Source: Nematostella vectensis
Taxonomy: Eukaryota; Cnidaria; Anthozoa; Actiniaria; Edwardsiidae
DNA length: 60,000 nt
Direction of reading: 5' to 3'
NCBI RefSeq assembly: GCF_932526225.1
Contig: NC_064035.1
Span: 17,909,969-17,969,968, forward strand
A model generated the notes under the pieces. The model was not told the DNA's origin. It did no database searches and was given only the letters and a program-made list of their open reading frames with translations. The position numbers were made by a program, and so were the translations under genes. This document shows, piece after piece, positions 38,801 to 45,115 of the stretch; the stretch's first letter is position 1, and each line of letters opens with the position of its first letter.

Positions 38801-40214
38801 TTTTAGGGTGGAGATTATTTTCGTGCTTTGTTACTTTCTCACATTTTTGCGATTTTTATTCCTCGCAATACAAATTCAGTGTGGATACTATATTGCTTGT
38901 ACCAAGGTTAATAAGTGACTAGTGCGTGCTTAGTTCAACAATCAATGTTTTATGCATATGGCATATGTATTTGCATTTTACTGTGATATTCAATTCAGTC
39001 AGAAAGTGTGACTGGGTTTAACACGTGACCAACACTCATGGCCTCGACGTGTCTCCTAACATCTGAACGCTCTCATTCTATTATTCTAGGTGGATGTTTG
39101 GTCGGTCGGAGTTATATTTTACCAGATGTTGTATGGGCGAAAGGTACGGTCAATATGTCTGACCTCACGAGAAGATCCTGATGTTCATTAAATTATTTAG
39201 ACAATTCCTTTGTGTATTGAGGTGTTTTTTTTTCGTTTTGATAGCCGTTTGGCCACGATCAAACCCAAGCGTCCATTTTGGAGAACCGGACTATTCTCAA
39301 GGCCCGCGAGGTAGAGTTCCCTGCTAAGCCAGTGGTCAGCTCAGAGGCCAAGGTAGGAACAGAAATTTATTCCAATTCCAATGCGTGTACAGTTAGGGTA
39401 GTCACAAATAGAGACAGGTTATTCCATAGTTGTCTGACGTAGTCTATGCTGGGTTACCAGTTGTGAGGTTTCCACATTGCCTACAATCATTGGAAGGATC
39501 CACACAACAGGGGTACCCAGCCTCGGGGGTGGGAAGTCTTAGTGTTGACTCAACCTTTTGTAGGGGAATCAAAACTACCAATTGCTGATTCCGATAGATT
39601 TTGGTTAGGGGATAATAACAACAAATTAATGGTCGTGCCTTTTGTCGGGGATCGGGGATTCTAAACTAACCATTAGTGATAGCACGTTTGGTCATTGAAG
39701 TATTATGAGTTATGTGGCTCGTTTTGCAATTTGGACTAGTATTTAGACAACTACACAACAGTCAATCTTGGGCATTAATTGTATCGGCAATAATGGCTTG
39801 TGTACGATTGCAGTCATGGATTCTCGATTAAGGTGTGTGTTGCATCTTTACTTGCATGGCTTGAATTGCGTTTGAGAATTGCGTTTCTCTTGGGCCCAGA
39901 CACCATGCTAGATTAAATCACACCCAAGTGCAAGTCGTTATTTGACTGGTACTCTATGTTCTTCTCCAAACTTTTGTTTGATTTCGGACGGTGTGGGACA
40001 CGGCTTCGTCTTATTCTTGTTGCCTTGTTATAGCTTGCCTCGAAGAGTTGACTGACTTTGAAGACTGACCTGACCTTTGTTGTTCTTTAAGAATTTTATC
40101 AGACGTTGCTTGGCTTATCGCAAAGATGACCGTGCAGACGTACTCACATTGTGCGATGATGTTTACCTGAAGCCTACGAGCAAGAAAACCAGCACAGCTG
40201 CGTCGTCTTCGTGA
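2774..40214 (+). CDS. TLK: Tousled-like serine/threonine kinase, complete gene, 26 coding exons
   Basis: Nuclear Ser/Thr kinase of the Tousled-like family, which in animals phosphorylates the histone chaperone Asf1 and acts in replication-coupled chromatin assembly (family knowledge). Exons: 2774-2876, 3023-3132, 4354-4419, 5171-5246, 5642-5709, 6022-6084, 7428-7544, 25533-25607, 26062-26100, 26321-26392, 27812-27948, 28152-28240, 28889-28946, 29517-29583, 29671-29768, 29864-29945, 30027-30118, 31021-31066, 36405-36448, 36719-36800, 37478-37498, 37675-37741, 38495-38685, 39090-39143, 39245-39352, 40092-40214. All introns are GT-AG, the phases agree and the total is 2148 nt (715 residues), close to the 750-770 of vertebrate TLKs. 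Order: N-terminal [13 protein letters not shown] motif, basic GRKRK patch, KITEYF, coiled coil (about 205-410), kinase domain (about 424-690). Visible residues: glycine loop 431-438, Lys453, HYDLKPGN with Asp554, DFG 576-578. The HYD in place of HRD is normal for TLKs. The start has an in-frame TAA two codons upstream. Exon 7 is the least certain. Whether the gene corresponds to TLK1 or TLK2 cannot be said. Confidence 0.95.
3023..3132 (+). CDS. TLK: TLK exon 2 (residues 35-71)
   Basis: Acceptor after tttctag, donor gtaaga, exit phase 0. It contains [13 protein letters not shown], which matches the LDPRRQELLEARF stretch near the N-terminus of vertebrate TLKs and is the strongest anchor for the N-terminal half. 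Confidence 0.92.
3133..4353 (+). other. TLK intron 2
   Basis: 1.2 kb with no repeats or exons that I can support. The acceptor end has a T-rich tract (4341-4351). Confidence 0.6.
4354..4419 (+). CDS. TLK: TLK exon 3 (residues 72-93)
   Basis: Preceded by a T-rich tract and cag, in phase 0 at both ends. Ser/Thr/Asn-rich ([17 protein letters not shown]), as is usual for this linker in TLKs. Its last 10 nt and its donor are repeated downstream as a minisatellite (4411-4800). Confidence 0.85.
4411..4800 (+). repeat. About 36-bp minisatellite made from the exon 3 donor
   Basis: About ten degenerate copies, the unit running acag-GGTATGACCAG-gtacattacaaatatact. The first copy is the real exon 3 end (TATGACCAG then gtaca). 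Later copies keep the pattern ...cag, then about 11 bases, then gta, so each looks like a tiny exon between an AG and a GT. The copies drift by point changes and small indels, implying an older array than the intron 7 one. Confidence 0.85.
5171..5246 (+). CDS. TLK: TLK exon 4, basic patch (residues 94-119)
   Basis: Acceptor ttatacacag, donor gtaaat, exit phase 1. It encodes [18 protein letters not shown]; the GRKRK cluster corresponds to the nuclear-localisation-like basic segment of vertebrate TLKs. Confidence 0.88.
5642..5709 (+). CDS. TLK: TLK exon 5 (residues 119-141)
   Basis: Polypyrimidine tract with tgtag acceptor, donor gtactg, exit phase 0. It encodes SNKITEYFK, equivalent to the conserved KISDYFE-type motif of TLKs. 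Confidence 0.9.
6022..6084 (+). CDS. TLK: TLK exon 6 (residues 142-162)
   Basis: Phase 0 at both ends (acceptor attattag, donor gtgtgt). A Ser/Pro-rich low-complexity linker, [18 protein letters not shown], typical of the poorly conserved middle of the TLK N-terminus. Confidence 0.8.
6278..7292 (+). mobile_element. About 1 kb TTAA-flanked non-autonomous DNA element, copy 1
   Basis: Begins TTAACCCATTGACTCCTGG and ends GGGGTCAATG...TTAA. It aligns through its whole length, with many indels, to the reverse complement of 42565-43538. Shared phrases include acagactgaaaacaga, ctcaggacatgaagtttatt and tttgtttggctt. It has no transposase frame. TTAA at both ends suggests a piggyBac-type target site, which is inference. 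It lies in TLK intron 6. Confidence 0.7.
7428..7544 (+). CDS. TLK: TLK exon 7, probable (residues 163-201)
   Basis: Open 117-nt block in phase 0 at both ends, between gttttgcag and donor gtgggt. It encodes a polar linker, including [20 protein letters not shown], with no conserved motif I can name. It is supported by phase and splice sites rather than homology. The giant 52-bp array begins about 20 bp after its donor. Skipping it would keep the frame. Confidence 0.65.
8706..18816 (+). repeat. 3428-bp higher-order repeat inside the 52-bp array
   Basis: Blocks 8706-12133, 12134-15561 and 15562-18816 repeat at exactly 3428 bp. Rare variants recur at this spacing, for example the ctacacttaatg unit at 8771, 12199 and 15627, and the odd units that give the same short frames at 9758, 13186 and 16614. 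I saw no mismatch at the positions compared. The third block stops about 170 bp short. Confidence 0.95.
21540..24310 (+). repeat. About 1.4 kb tandem duplication at the 3' end of the 52-bp array
   Basis: Variant units recur at 1402 bp (ctactggagtaag near 22071 and 23473) and, further on, at 1351 bp (aatgagcgactc near 22650 and 24001). The offset falls by about one unit, so one 52-bp repeat has been lost from the second copy. Point differences show it is older than the 3428-bp blocks. Confidence 0.8.
24592..24737. repeat. 146-bp imperfect foldback element
   Basis: Ends are inverted copies: AGATCTCA...gtcctctaata on the left, tattagaggac...TGAGATCT on the right. Two direct copies of taatagattcacag lie between. 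Compatible with a small inverted-repeat transposon; no target duplication was identified. Confidence 0.55.
24945..25002 (+). repeat. Structured 58-bp element, copy A (TLK intron 7)
   Basis: Outer stem GCATGG/CCATGC; inner stem GAGGT (24965-24969) with ACCTC (24979-24983). Conserved single-stranded parts are cttgaattgc and cccagacacc. It is related to copies at 38162 and 39854, which keep the inner stem with different bases. Function unknown; it might be a processed intronic RNA or a tiny mobile element. Confidence 0.65.
25533..25607 (+). CDS. TLK: TLK exon 8, coiled-coil start (residues 202-226)
   Basis: Acceptor after tttttgctcacag, donor gtaagt, phase 0. Charged [15 protein letters not shown] aligns with the EKKEGRIDDLL region that opens the TLK coiled coil. 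It is separated from exon 7 by an 18 kb intron. Confidence 0.88.
26062..26100 (+). CDS. TLK: TLK exon 9 (residues 227-239)
   Basis: 39-nt exon in phase 0, encoding [13 protein letters not shown], with heptad-like spacing as in the QKLLEKYKERL part of vertebrate TLKs. Acceptor tttgctttcag, donor gtgagt. Confidence 0.88.
26321..26392 (+). CDS. TLK: TLK exon 10 (residues 240-263)
   Basis: Phase 0 exon (acceptor tttattacag, donor gtaaga) encoding [18 protein letters not shown], which aligns with the KERLNKCVTMSKKLLIE coiled-coil segment of TLKs. Confidence 0.9.
26555..27467. mobile_element. 913-bp terminal-inverted-repeat element in TLK intron 10
   Basis: The left end CCCTGGTTCCAGAGCCTC, followed by a CTCTCT run, is inverted at the right end (GAGGCTCTGGAACCAGGG at 27450-27467, preceded by agagagag). 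The perfect part is 18 bp and imperfect matching extends it to about 35 bp. There is no transposase frame; it is probably a MITE. Confidence 0.75.
27812..27948 (+). CDS. TLK: TLK exon 11 (residues 264-309)
   Basis: Encodes [18 protein letters not shown] and [13 protein letters not shown], close to the DRLRLGHFTTVRHGASF and WTDGYAFQNLIK block that is diagnostic of TLKs. The donor is the weaker gtagga, exit phase 2. Confidence 0.95.
28152..28240 (+). CDS. TLK: TLK exon 12 (residues 309-339)
   Basis: Encodes [19 protein letters not shown], matching QQERINSQREEIERQRKML of TLKs. Acceptor ctcttaaag, donor gtaaca, exit phase 1. It ends in a Lys-rich KKKPSSGAT segment. Confidence 0.95.
28316..28536. 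mobile_element. 221-bp MITE in TLK intron 12
   Basis: Ends TACACCTAT and ATAGGTGTA are inverted. Inner matches continue as aggttgtcagtgcaaa (left) and tttgcactgacaacct (right), then ggcaaatgg and ccatttgcc, giving about 50 bp of imperfect terminal repeat. TA at each tip suggests a TA target duplication (inference). Confidence 0.75.
28889..28946 (+). CDS. TLK: TLK exon 13 (residues 339-358)
   Basis: Short variable linker, [18 protein letters not shown]. Acceptor ttccttag, donor gtaagt, entry phase 1 and exit phase 2, both matching the neighbouring exons. Confidence 0.88.
29028..29055. repeat. Near-perfect 28-bp palindrome in TLK intron 13
   Basis: TCACTATCTATGG, aa, then CCATAGATAGTGA: 13-bp arms with no mismatch. 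It could extrude a hairpin or be a remnant of an inverted-repeat element. Confidence 0.85.
29517..29583 (+). CDS. TLK: TLK exon 14 (residues 358-380)
   Basis: Encodes [20 protein letters not shown], corresponding to the YHEQEEIFKLRLGHLKK segment of vertebrate TLKs. Acceptor tatttcag, donor gtaggg, exit phase 0. Confidence 0.93.
29671..29768 (+). CDS. TLK: TLK exon 15 (residues 381-413)
   Basis: Encodes [19 protein letters not shown] then [14 protein letters not shown], matching the last coiled-coil helix that leads into the kinase domain. Acceptor ggtttatag, donor gtaaga, exit phase 2. Confidence 0.95.
29864..29945 (+). CDS. TLK: TLK exon 16, kinase glycine loop (residues 413-440)
   Basis: Encodes [20 protein letters not shown] and GFSEVYK. 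The ATP-binding loop is GKGGFSEV at 431-438. Exit phase 0, donor gtatgg. Confidence 0.97.
30027..30118 (+). CDS. TLK: TLK exon 17, catalytic lysine (residues 441-471)
   Basis: Encodes [13 protein letters not shown]; Lys453 is the conserved ATP-binding lysine (VAVKIHQLNK in vertebrates). Exit phase 2, donor gtatgt. Confidence 0.97.
30156..30805. mobile_element. 650-bp TTAA-flanked MITE with perfect terminal inverted repeats (TLK intron 17)
   Basis: TTAA, then GGTAATTCCCTTGAATT, at the left; the exact inverse, ending in TTAA, at the right. The inverted repeat is 21 bp including the TTAA. Inside, an aaaatgggggta...ccgact/ctcg phrase occurs twice (near 30247 and 30621). No coding frame. TTAA target sites are typical of piggyBac-type elements. 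Confidence 0.85.
31021..31066 (+). CDS. TLK: TLK exon 18 (residues 471-486)
   Basis: Encodes [15 protein letters not shown], the helix-C region carrying the conserved Glu in REY. Acceptor ttttttccag, donor gtaagt. The 85-bp array fills the following 5.3 kb intron. Confidence 0.96.
31252..36362 (+). repeat. 85-bp minisatellite filling TLK intron 18
   Basis: About 60 copies of an 85-bp unit (parts: aaaatcccctgcatgtttca, caagtttcaaacattggaaa, tcacgtttcattataaactg, acaacaaggatcaatcttaa). Copies differ at few sites. A second-level period of 595 bp (7 units) is visible between about 33.8 and 35.0 kb: the rare cacttttc variant at 33931 recurs at 34526, and cctgtatg near 34066 recurs near 34661. The array stops about 40 bp before exon 19. 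Confidence 0.97.
36405..36448 (+). CDS. TLK: TLK exon 19 (residues 487-501)
   Basis: 44-nt exon encoding [15 protein letters not shown] (RIVKLYDYFSLDTDS in vertebrates). A long T tract and cag precede it, only about 40 bp after the 85-bp array ends. Donor gtaagt, exit phase 2. Confidence 0.96.
36719..36800 (+). CDS. TLK: TLK exon 20, hinge region (residues 501-528)
   Basis: Encodes [20 protein letters not shown] then KTVPERE, the hinge and helix D of the kinase. Its last 20 nt and the donor gtaagc form the founder copy of the 32-bp minisatellite that follows. Exit phase 0. Confidence 0.97.
36781..37380 (+). repeat. 32-bp minisatellite made from the exon 20 donor
   Basis: The unit is actgtccctgaaagagag, then gtaagcaacacaag. 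The founder is the real end of exon 20 and its donor. About 17 gtaagc sites occur, including the authentic one; some copies are shortened to actaggtaagc. One copy has gcaagc and one gtatgc. The minus strand is open in several frames (up to 165 codons) because of the repeat; those are not genes. Confidence 0.93.
37478..37498 (+). CDS. TLK: TLK exon 21, 21-nt microexon (residues 529-535)
   Basis: Encodes AKCIVMQ, matching ARSIIMQ of vertebrate TLKs. Good acceptor (ttttttctttcag) and donor (gtaggc), phase 0. The alignment requires it, even though it is only seven codons long. Confidence 0.93.
37675..37741 (+). CDS. TLK: TLK exon 22, catalytic loop (residues 536-558)
   Basis: Encodes [20 protein letters not shown]; Asp554 is the catalytic base. 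HYD rather than HRD is the family norm. Exit phase 1, donor gtgggt. Confidence 0.97.
37851..38030 (+). repeat. Degenerate short tandem repeat in TLK intron 22
   Basis: About eight loosely similar copies around gactgggtgtaccatgg, 18-21 bp apart, with much drift. Confidence 0.6.
38162..38216 (+). repeat. Structured 55-bp element, copy B (TLK intron 22)
   Basis: Outer stem GCAGGG/CCATGC with one mismatch; inner stem GAGGA (38182-38186) with TCCTC (38193-38197) around a 6-nt loop. Flanks and unpaired parts match copies A and C. Confidence 0.65.
38495..38685 (+). CDS. TLK: TLK exon 23, activation segment (residues 558-621)
   Basis: The largest coding exon. It contains ITDFGLSK (DFG 576-578), the acidic insert [19 protein letters not shown] and [19 protein letters not shown], nearly identical to vertebrate TLKs. 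The PPE takes the role of the usual APE. Donor gtatgt, exit phase 0. Confidence 0.98.
39090..39143 (+). CDS. TLK: TLK exon 24 (residues 622-639)
   Basis: Encodes [18 protein letters not shown], kinase helix F with the invariant DVWSxG. Acceptor ttattctag, donor gtacgg, phase 0. Confidence 0.98.
39245..39352 (+). CDS. TLK: TLK exon 25 (residues 640-675)
   Basis: Encodes [20 protein letters not shown] and onward to [11 protein letters not shown], matching the [20 protein letters not shown] block of vertebrate TLKs. Donor gtagga, phase 0. Confidence 0.97.
39854..39908 (+). repeat. Structured 55-bp element, copy C (TLK intron 25)
   Basis: Outer stem GCATGG/CCATGC; inner stem GAGAA (39874-39878) with TTCTC (39885-39889). 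Relative to copy B, the fourth inner pair changes from G-C to A-T on both sides. Confidence 0.65.
40092..40214 (+). CDS. TLK: TLK exon 26 with stop codon (residues 676-715)
   Basis: Encodes [20 protein letters not shown] and then a Ser/Thr/Lys-rich tail ending in TSTAASSS, stop TGA at 40212-40214. The [11 protein letters not shown] block is the conserved end of the TLK kinase domain. The tail is shorter than in vertebrate TLKs. Confidence 0.96.
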   Translation, partial: NFIRRCLAYRKDDRADVLTLCDDVYLKPTSKKTSTAASSS

Positions 40215-40757
40215 CAACAACTCCATGACACACTTTGATCACTACCTTCCTTCCTTGGCTAGCACGTGCTATCCGTGTCATGGTCACGTGCTCATGGTCA
40301 CGTGCAGCAGACAGCATTGGTCTATGATGGATTGAATGTTGGTTGAGTTGAGGCTGGTAATGCTTTAACATTATATATCTCAACAGACTCAGGTAGAAAT
40401 ATTTCCTACTGATGTGATCCTTGTGCGAACATTTCACGTTTTGTTCTCTAGTCCCCTCCACGGGAATTTATAGCGAGTCCTGGCTTTGATGATAGCTTCG
40501 CTGTTTGATTAAAATGCTGTTTTCCTATAGAGCAGAAAAAGATTTATGATACTTTGGGGATTTAACTTGGAAATCAATTAATTCATCTTACAATGAATTG
40601 TAAAAATTTAACCCCTTCTTCAAAACCAAGTTATTAATGTACTACTAAGTCAGATACTTTTCATATGGAAACCACAGACAAGCGATAGAAGAATATTATG
40701 GACACTACGCTATTTGTAGATTGACAGCATTGCTTCTTTGTATTATATCGACACAAA

Positions 40758-40763
40758 AATAAA
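40758..40763 (+). terminator. Candidate poly(A) signal for TLK
   Basis: AATAAA about 540 nt after the kinase stop and about 65 nt before the 37-bp minisatellite begins. It is the first canonical hexamer I noticed downstream. The actual cleavage site is not visible. Confidence 0.45.
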
Positions 40764-40828
40764 AACAAGTGAATATGTATATAACCGTTGATGACCTTGT
40801 TGTCCACCATGTTGTATTCATTTGTAGA

Positions 40829-42322
40829 TGGCCATGATTTCCACCTTATTGACTTCAGGTGTAGATGCCATGTTGTCCACCATGTTAACTTTAGGTGTAG
40901 ATGCCATTTTGTCCACATTATTGATATCAGGTGAAGATGACCATGTTGTCCACCATATTGACTTCAGGTGTAGATGCCATTTTGTCCACATTATTGACTT
41001 AAGGTGCAGATGCCATTTTGGTCCACATTATTGACTTCAGGTGAAGATTTTGTCCACCATATTGACTTCAGGTGAAGATGACCATGTTGTCAACCATATT
41101 GACTTCAGGTGTAGATGCCATGTTCTCCACCGTATTGACTTCAAGTGTAGATGGCCATGTTTTCCACCATATTGACTTCAGGTGAAGATGACCATGTTGT
41201 CCACCATATTGACTTCAGGTGTAGATGACCATGTTGTCCACCGTATTGCCTTCAGGTGTAGATGACCATGTTGTCCACCATATTGACTTCAGGTGAAGAT
41301 GACCATGTTGTCAACCATATTGACTTCAGGTGAAGATGACCATGTTGTCCAGTATATTGACTTAAGGTGTAGATGACCATTTTGTCCATCATATTGACTT
41401 CAGGTGTAGATGACCATTTTGTCCACCATATTTACTTCAGGTGTAGATGACCATGTTTTCCTCCATATTGACTTCAGATGTAGATGACCATTTTGTCCAC
41501 CATATTGACTTCAGATGTAGATGACCATTTTGTCCACCATATTGACTTCAGGTGAAGATGACCATGTTGTCAACCATATTGACTTCAGGTGTAGATGCCA
41601 TGTTGTCCACCATATTGACTTCAGGTGAAGATGACCATGTTGTCCACCATATTGACTTCAGGTGAAGATGACCATGTTGTCCACCATATTGTCTTCAGGT
41701 GAAGATGACCATGTTGTCCACCATATTGACTTCAGGTGTAGATGCCATGTTGTCCACCATATTGACTTCAGGTGAAGATGACCATGTTGTCCACCATATT
41801 GACTTCAGGTGTAGATGACCATGTTGTCCACCATATTGACTTCAGGTGAAGATGACCATGTTGTCAACCATATTGACTTCAGGTGAAGATGACCATGTTG
41901 TCCACCATATTGACTTCAGGTGAAGATGACCATGTTGTCCACCATATTGACTTCAGGTGTAGATGCCATTTTGTCCACATTATTGACTTCAGGTGTAGAT
42001 GCCATTTTGGTCCACATTATTGACTTCAGGTGAAGATTTTGTCCACCATATTGACTTCAGGTGAAGATGACCATGTTGTCAACCATATTGACTTAGGGTG
42101 TAGATGACCATTTTGTCCACCATATTTACTTCAGGTGTAGATGACCATTTTGTCCACCATATTGACTTCAGATGTAGATGACCATGTTGTCCACCATATT
42201 GACTTCAGGTGAAGACGACCATGTTGTCCACCATATCGACTTAAGGTGAAGATGACCATTTTGTCCACCATATTGACTTCAGGTGTAGATGACCATGTTG
42301 TCCACCATATTGACTTAGCCTG
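40829..42322 (+). repeat. 37-bp minisatellite downstream of TLK
   Basis: About 40 copies of a 37-bp unit (catattgacttcaggtgaag, then atgaccatgttgtccac), with gtgtag/gtgaag and atgcc/atgacc variants and some shortened units. Intergenic or in an extended 3' UTR. No coding potential. Confidence 0.95.
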
Positions 42323-42564
42323 TTTTCTACCAGATTTATTTTAAGTGTGCATTATTTTTTAGACTTCAGGTGTAGAAGACCCTAGAGACAGCCATATTTA
42401 CTTATGTTGTAATTTTGCGTATTTTAAAAGTTTTGATTGACACTTTCGATAAACTTTGGCGGATTCAGGTGTTTGTTATGTATTAAAATAATCCAGTCGT
42501 GCCTTATGTCTTTCTAAGGCTCTAAAGGCTCTAGAGGCAAATGGACCGCTTGTGCGAAAGGTTA

Positions 42565-43538
42565 TTAAGTCTTCCATTACTATAACGCCCCCAGACGTCC
42601 GTAAAATATAGGCCCAACTCCAAAACGTCAGAAATGCAAACTAAACATTACCAGACCCGGATACTCATGAATTCATCCAAGGCATAGACGACCTTCAAAA
42701 GCACATCTAAGCAATTTAGTAGAATTGACTTGTCAAAATATCAACCTTGATTTCTGACCAATTTGTAAACAAATGCTTAAACTCAGAAACACTTCTACCA
42801 AAAAAGACACAAAATTCCAAACTACAAATAAAGACAAGCAAACACAGATCAAGTCACAAATTTATACCTTTTAGTGTGCTCCATCAGGTCCCATTTTACA
42901 GCCATCAGCCACAATAATCAATGATAAAACCTCCATTAAAAGCGAGTCGCCATCTTTAGGCTATATTGCATGCCTGCACCGCATCATGGGAGTCTTGAAA
43001 ACATCTTCACAGACAGGCGGGCAATCTCCCCCATAATCATAACAGTTTTTTTAAGTCTCTTTGCCCCAAAGCCAAACAAAACATTCCGAGGTCCAAGGAA
43101 CCCAGAATAAGCCTGAATTGTTTTTAATGAGGTTGGGTAGCAAAGCTGTTCCACATTGGAGAGTATGAGGCCATTCACTAGAAAATTCATTTCTCGGTGA
43201 AACTCAAACAAGGAACTACCCCATTGAATCAACCTCAGCGTGCAAACATCCAAAAGCACAACATTAATTATGCCCAAATAGACTTCATGATGTCCTAAGG
43301 CACTCTTTAAGCAAATTACAAGAAGCAAAACTGTTGTAAGCAACAGGCTGTAGCAGTGCCGTCGCTAGAAAGAAAAGACACCGCAGTGCATTGTTGGAAA
43401 CTTCAAGGCATACCGTCTTGGGTCAGCGATAGCTTAACATAACTTGTAGTGTTGGACTTAAAATAGGGGGAGGTTTCTGTTTTCAGTCTGTCAAAATCTA
43501 CAATTTTGCTCAAAAGTACCCAGGAGTGAAAGGGTTAA
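42565..43538 (-). mobile_element. About 1 kb TTAA-flanked non-autonomous DNA element, copy 2
   Basis: Reverse-oriented relative of 6278-7292: on the minus strand it begins TTAACCCTTTCACTCCTGGG and ends near a TTAA at 42565-42568. It is 974 bp against 1015 bp for copy 1. A 119-codon minus frame (42984-43343) lies inside but is not conserved as a frame in copy 1, so I do not call it a gene. Confidence 0.7.
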
Positions 43539-45115
43539 GCCTCGAATGTTAACCCCGACTTAAAGCTGGTGAACGTAATTACTTTTTCGTCCCTTCTTCT
43601 TTTATTCAACTATAATATAATAGTTGGTTTTGTTGTTGATAAGTGCAGATAAAACCTAAACCTGTTTGATTAAGCTGGATGCCGGTCCTTTTGACGAGTG
43701 TTCTTGCAGGGTTGCCTTTAGCCGAAGGCTGCTTGTTTTGATCTTTCCTTGAGACTTTAAGCAGGTGCGCAGCATTCGGCCTTGGCCTTAACTCTTTTCC
43801 TTTAACTTTAAAAAATCCGGTTTAGTAATTGGTAAGTGTGTTAGCATATAAACACCTTTTTAGGCCTAGAGTAGCTGGGGCGCGATCTATATGATTATCG
43901 TGCTTGGAGAATTGCCTCGCTTTTGGTGCATTTATTGAATGTTTCTATATTCATGCAGTGACTGTTTTTCGAATTCAAGTAGCGCTTACTTTGAGTGGCC
44001 AATACATTTTGGTTAGAAATACTTTCTCATTCCCGTCAATACCAGACATACTAAAATGCTTGAATTGCAAGCTTGCATTATTACAATAATAAGGATGACG
44101 ATCTTAACTAATTTTAAATGTAATTTTTTACCCGTGGAAGAAAAGGGCCGGCTTTTGATTTCCAGTAACGCTTTCGAGTAATCGTGAATAATATACTATG
44201 TGGAAATTCTCACCGCCTATGTTTCCCTGCATTTGATGAGCTTTTTTGTTAGGTTTGTTTAGAAATAGATGTACCTGTTTATTTATAATAATGAGAGTAA
44301 TTGCTTATCCAAAGATAAGAATTGTGATCTCATACAAGTTCGATTGCTATGCTTTCCTTCCGCTTTCATTGCGACATCGACTAACATTTATCGTGACAAC
44401 AAAATTCTAAAAAAAAATCATGGAGAATTTGTATCCTGTTATCGCAAAAATAATACAGAATGGTCCAACAAGCTCTTGAGCCTGTGTTGACTGTCACCTT
44501 CTTAGTCCTTGCTGTGGTTTTCTTACAAGTCTTGCGAGATCGGTTAATGTTTCTTAGCTTTCTGCTCTTATCTAGTGAGCGTGTTTGCTCTTTTAATGAA
44601 CTAAGATTCTACACTTGTCGCATACTGGTATATTTCTTGACATCGCACCGTGCGTTTATTAAGAAACTAAATTAAACGTGCATTTCTTCTTCAATCTTAT
44701 CACCTCATAGAAAAACGGTTATTAAGAAATCACGAAAACTTTGCTTTATAAAGGAATTGTTAAGTTTAAGTTAGTTTTTTTAGAGGGGAAAGCATTGTTG
44801 ATTAACAGGGAAATTCGGTTGTTTACCGGAAGTCATCATAACCACAGTGGGTTAATTAATTTCAGGTATTTACTAGAATAATATGGGATCTCAATGTGAC
44901 ATAATGAATTAGTAGAGAGCAATACAATAGTTATTAAACCAGCCCCAAGATTGCATCTCTCCACGATTCCTTTTCAATCCAGGAGCGCTCGATTAATATT
45001 AGGAAAAGGAAATAGATATAATTGGGCTTATTAAAAACAAGTTGAAAACGTAAACCTCAGGATGCGAAATTAGATTAGTGGGATATTAATGTGAAATTGC
45101 GCTCGTTCGCGAATT
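43539..45115. other. Intergenic, nothing supported
   Basis: AT-rich. A hydrophobic plus-strand frame starts at 44460 (MVQQALEPVLTVTFLVLAVV) and resembles a signal peptide, but its only nearby donor (gtcttg) is weak. It could be an upstream exon of the cysteine-rich gene at 45116; I cannot support that. Confidence 0.45.

Noticed and set aside
42984-43343. 119-codon minus-strand frame
   Set aside because: Lies inside the TTAA-flanked element; the homologous copy at 6278-7292 does not preserve the frame.
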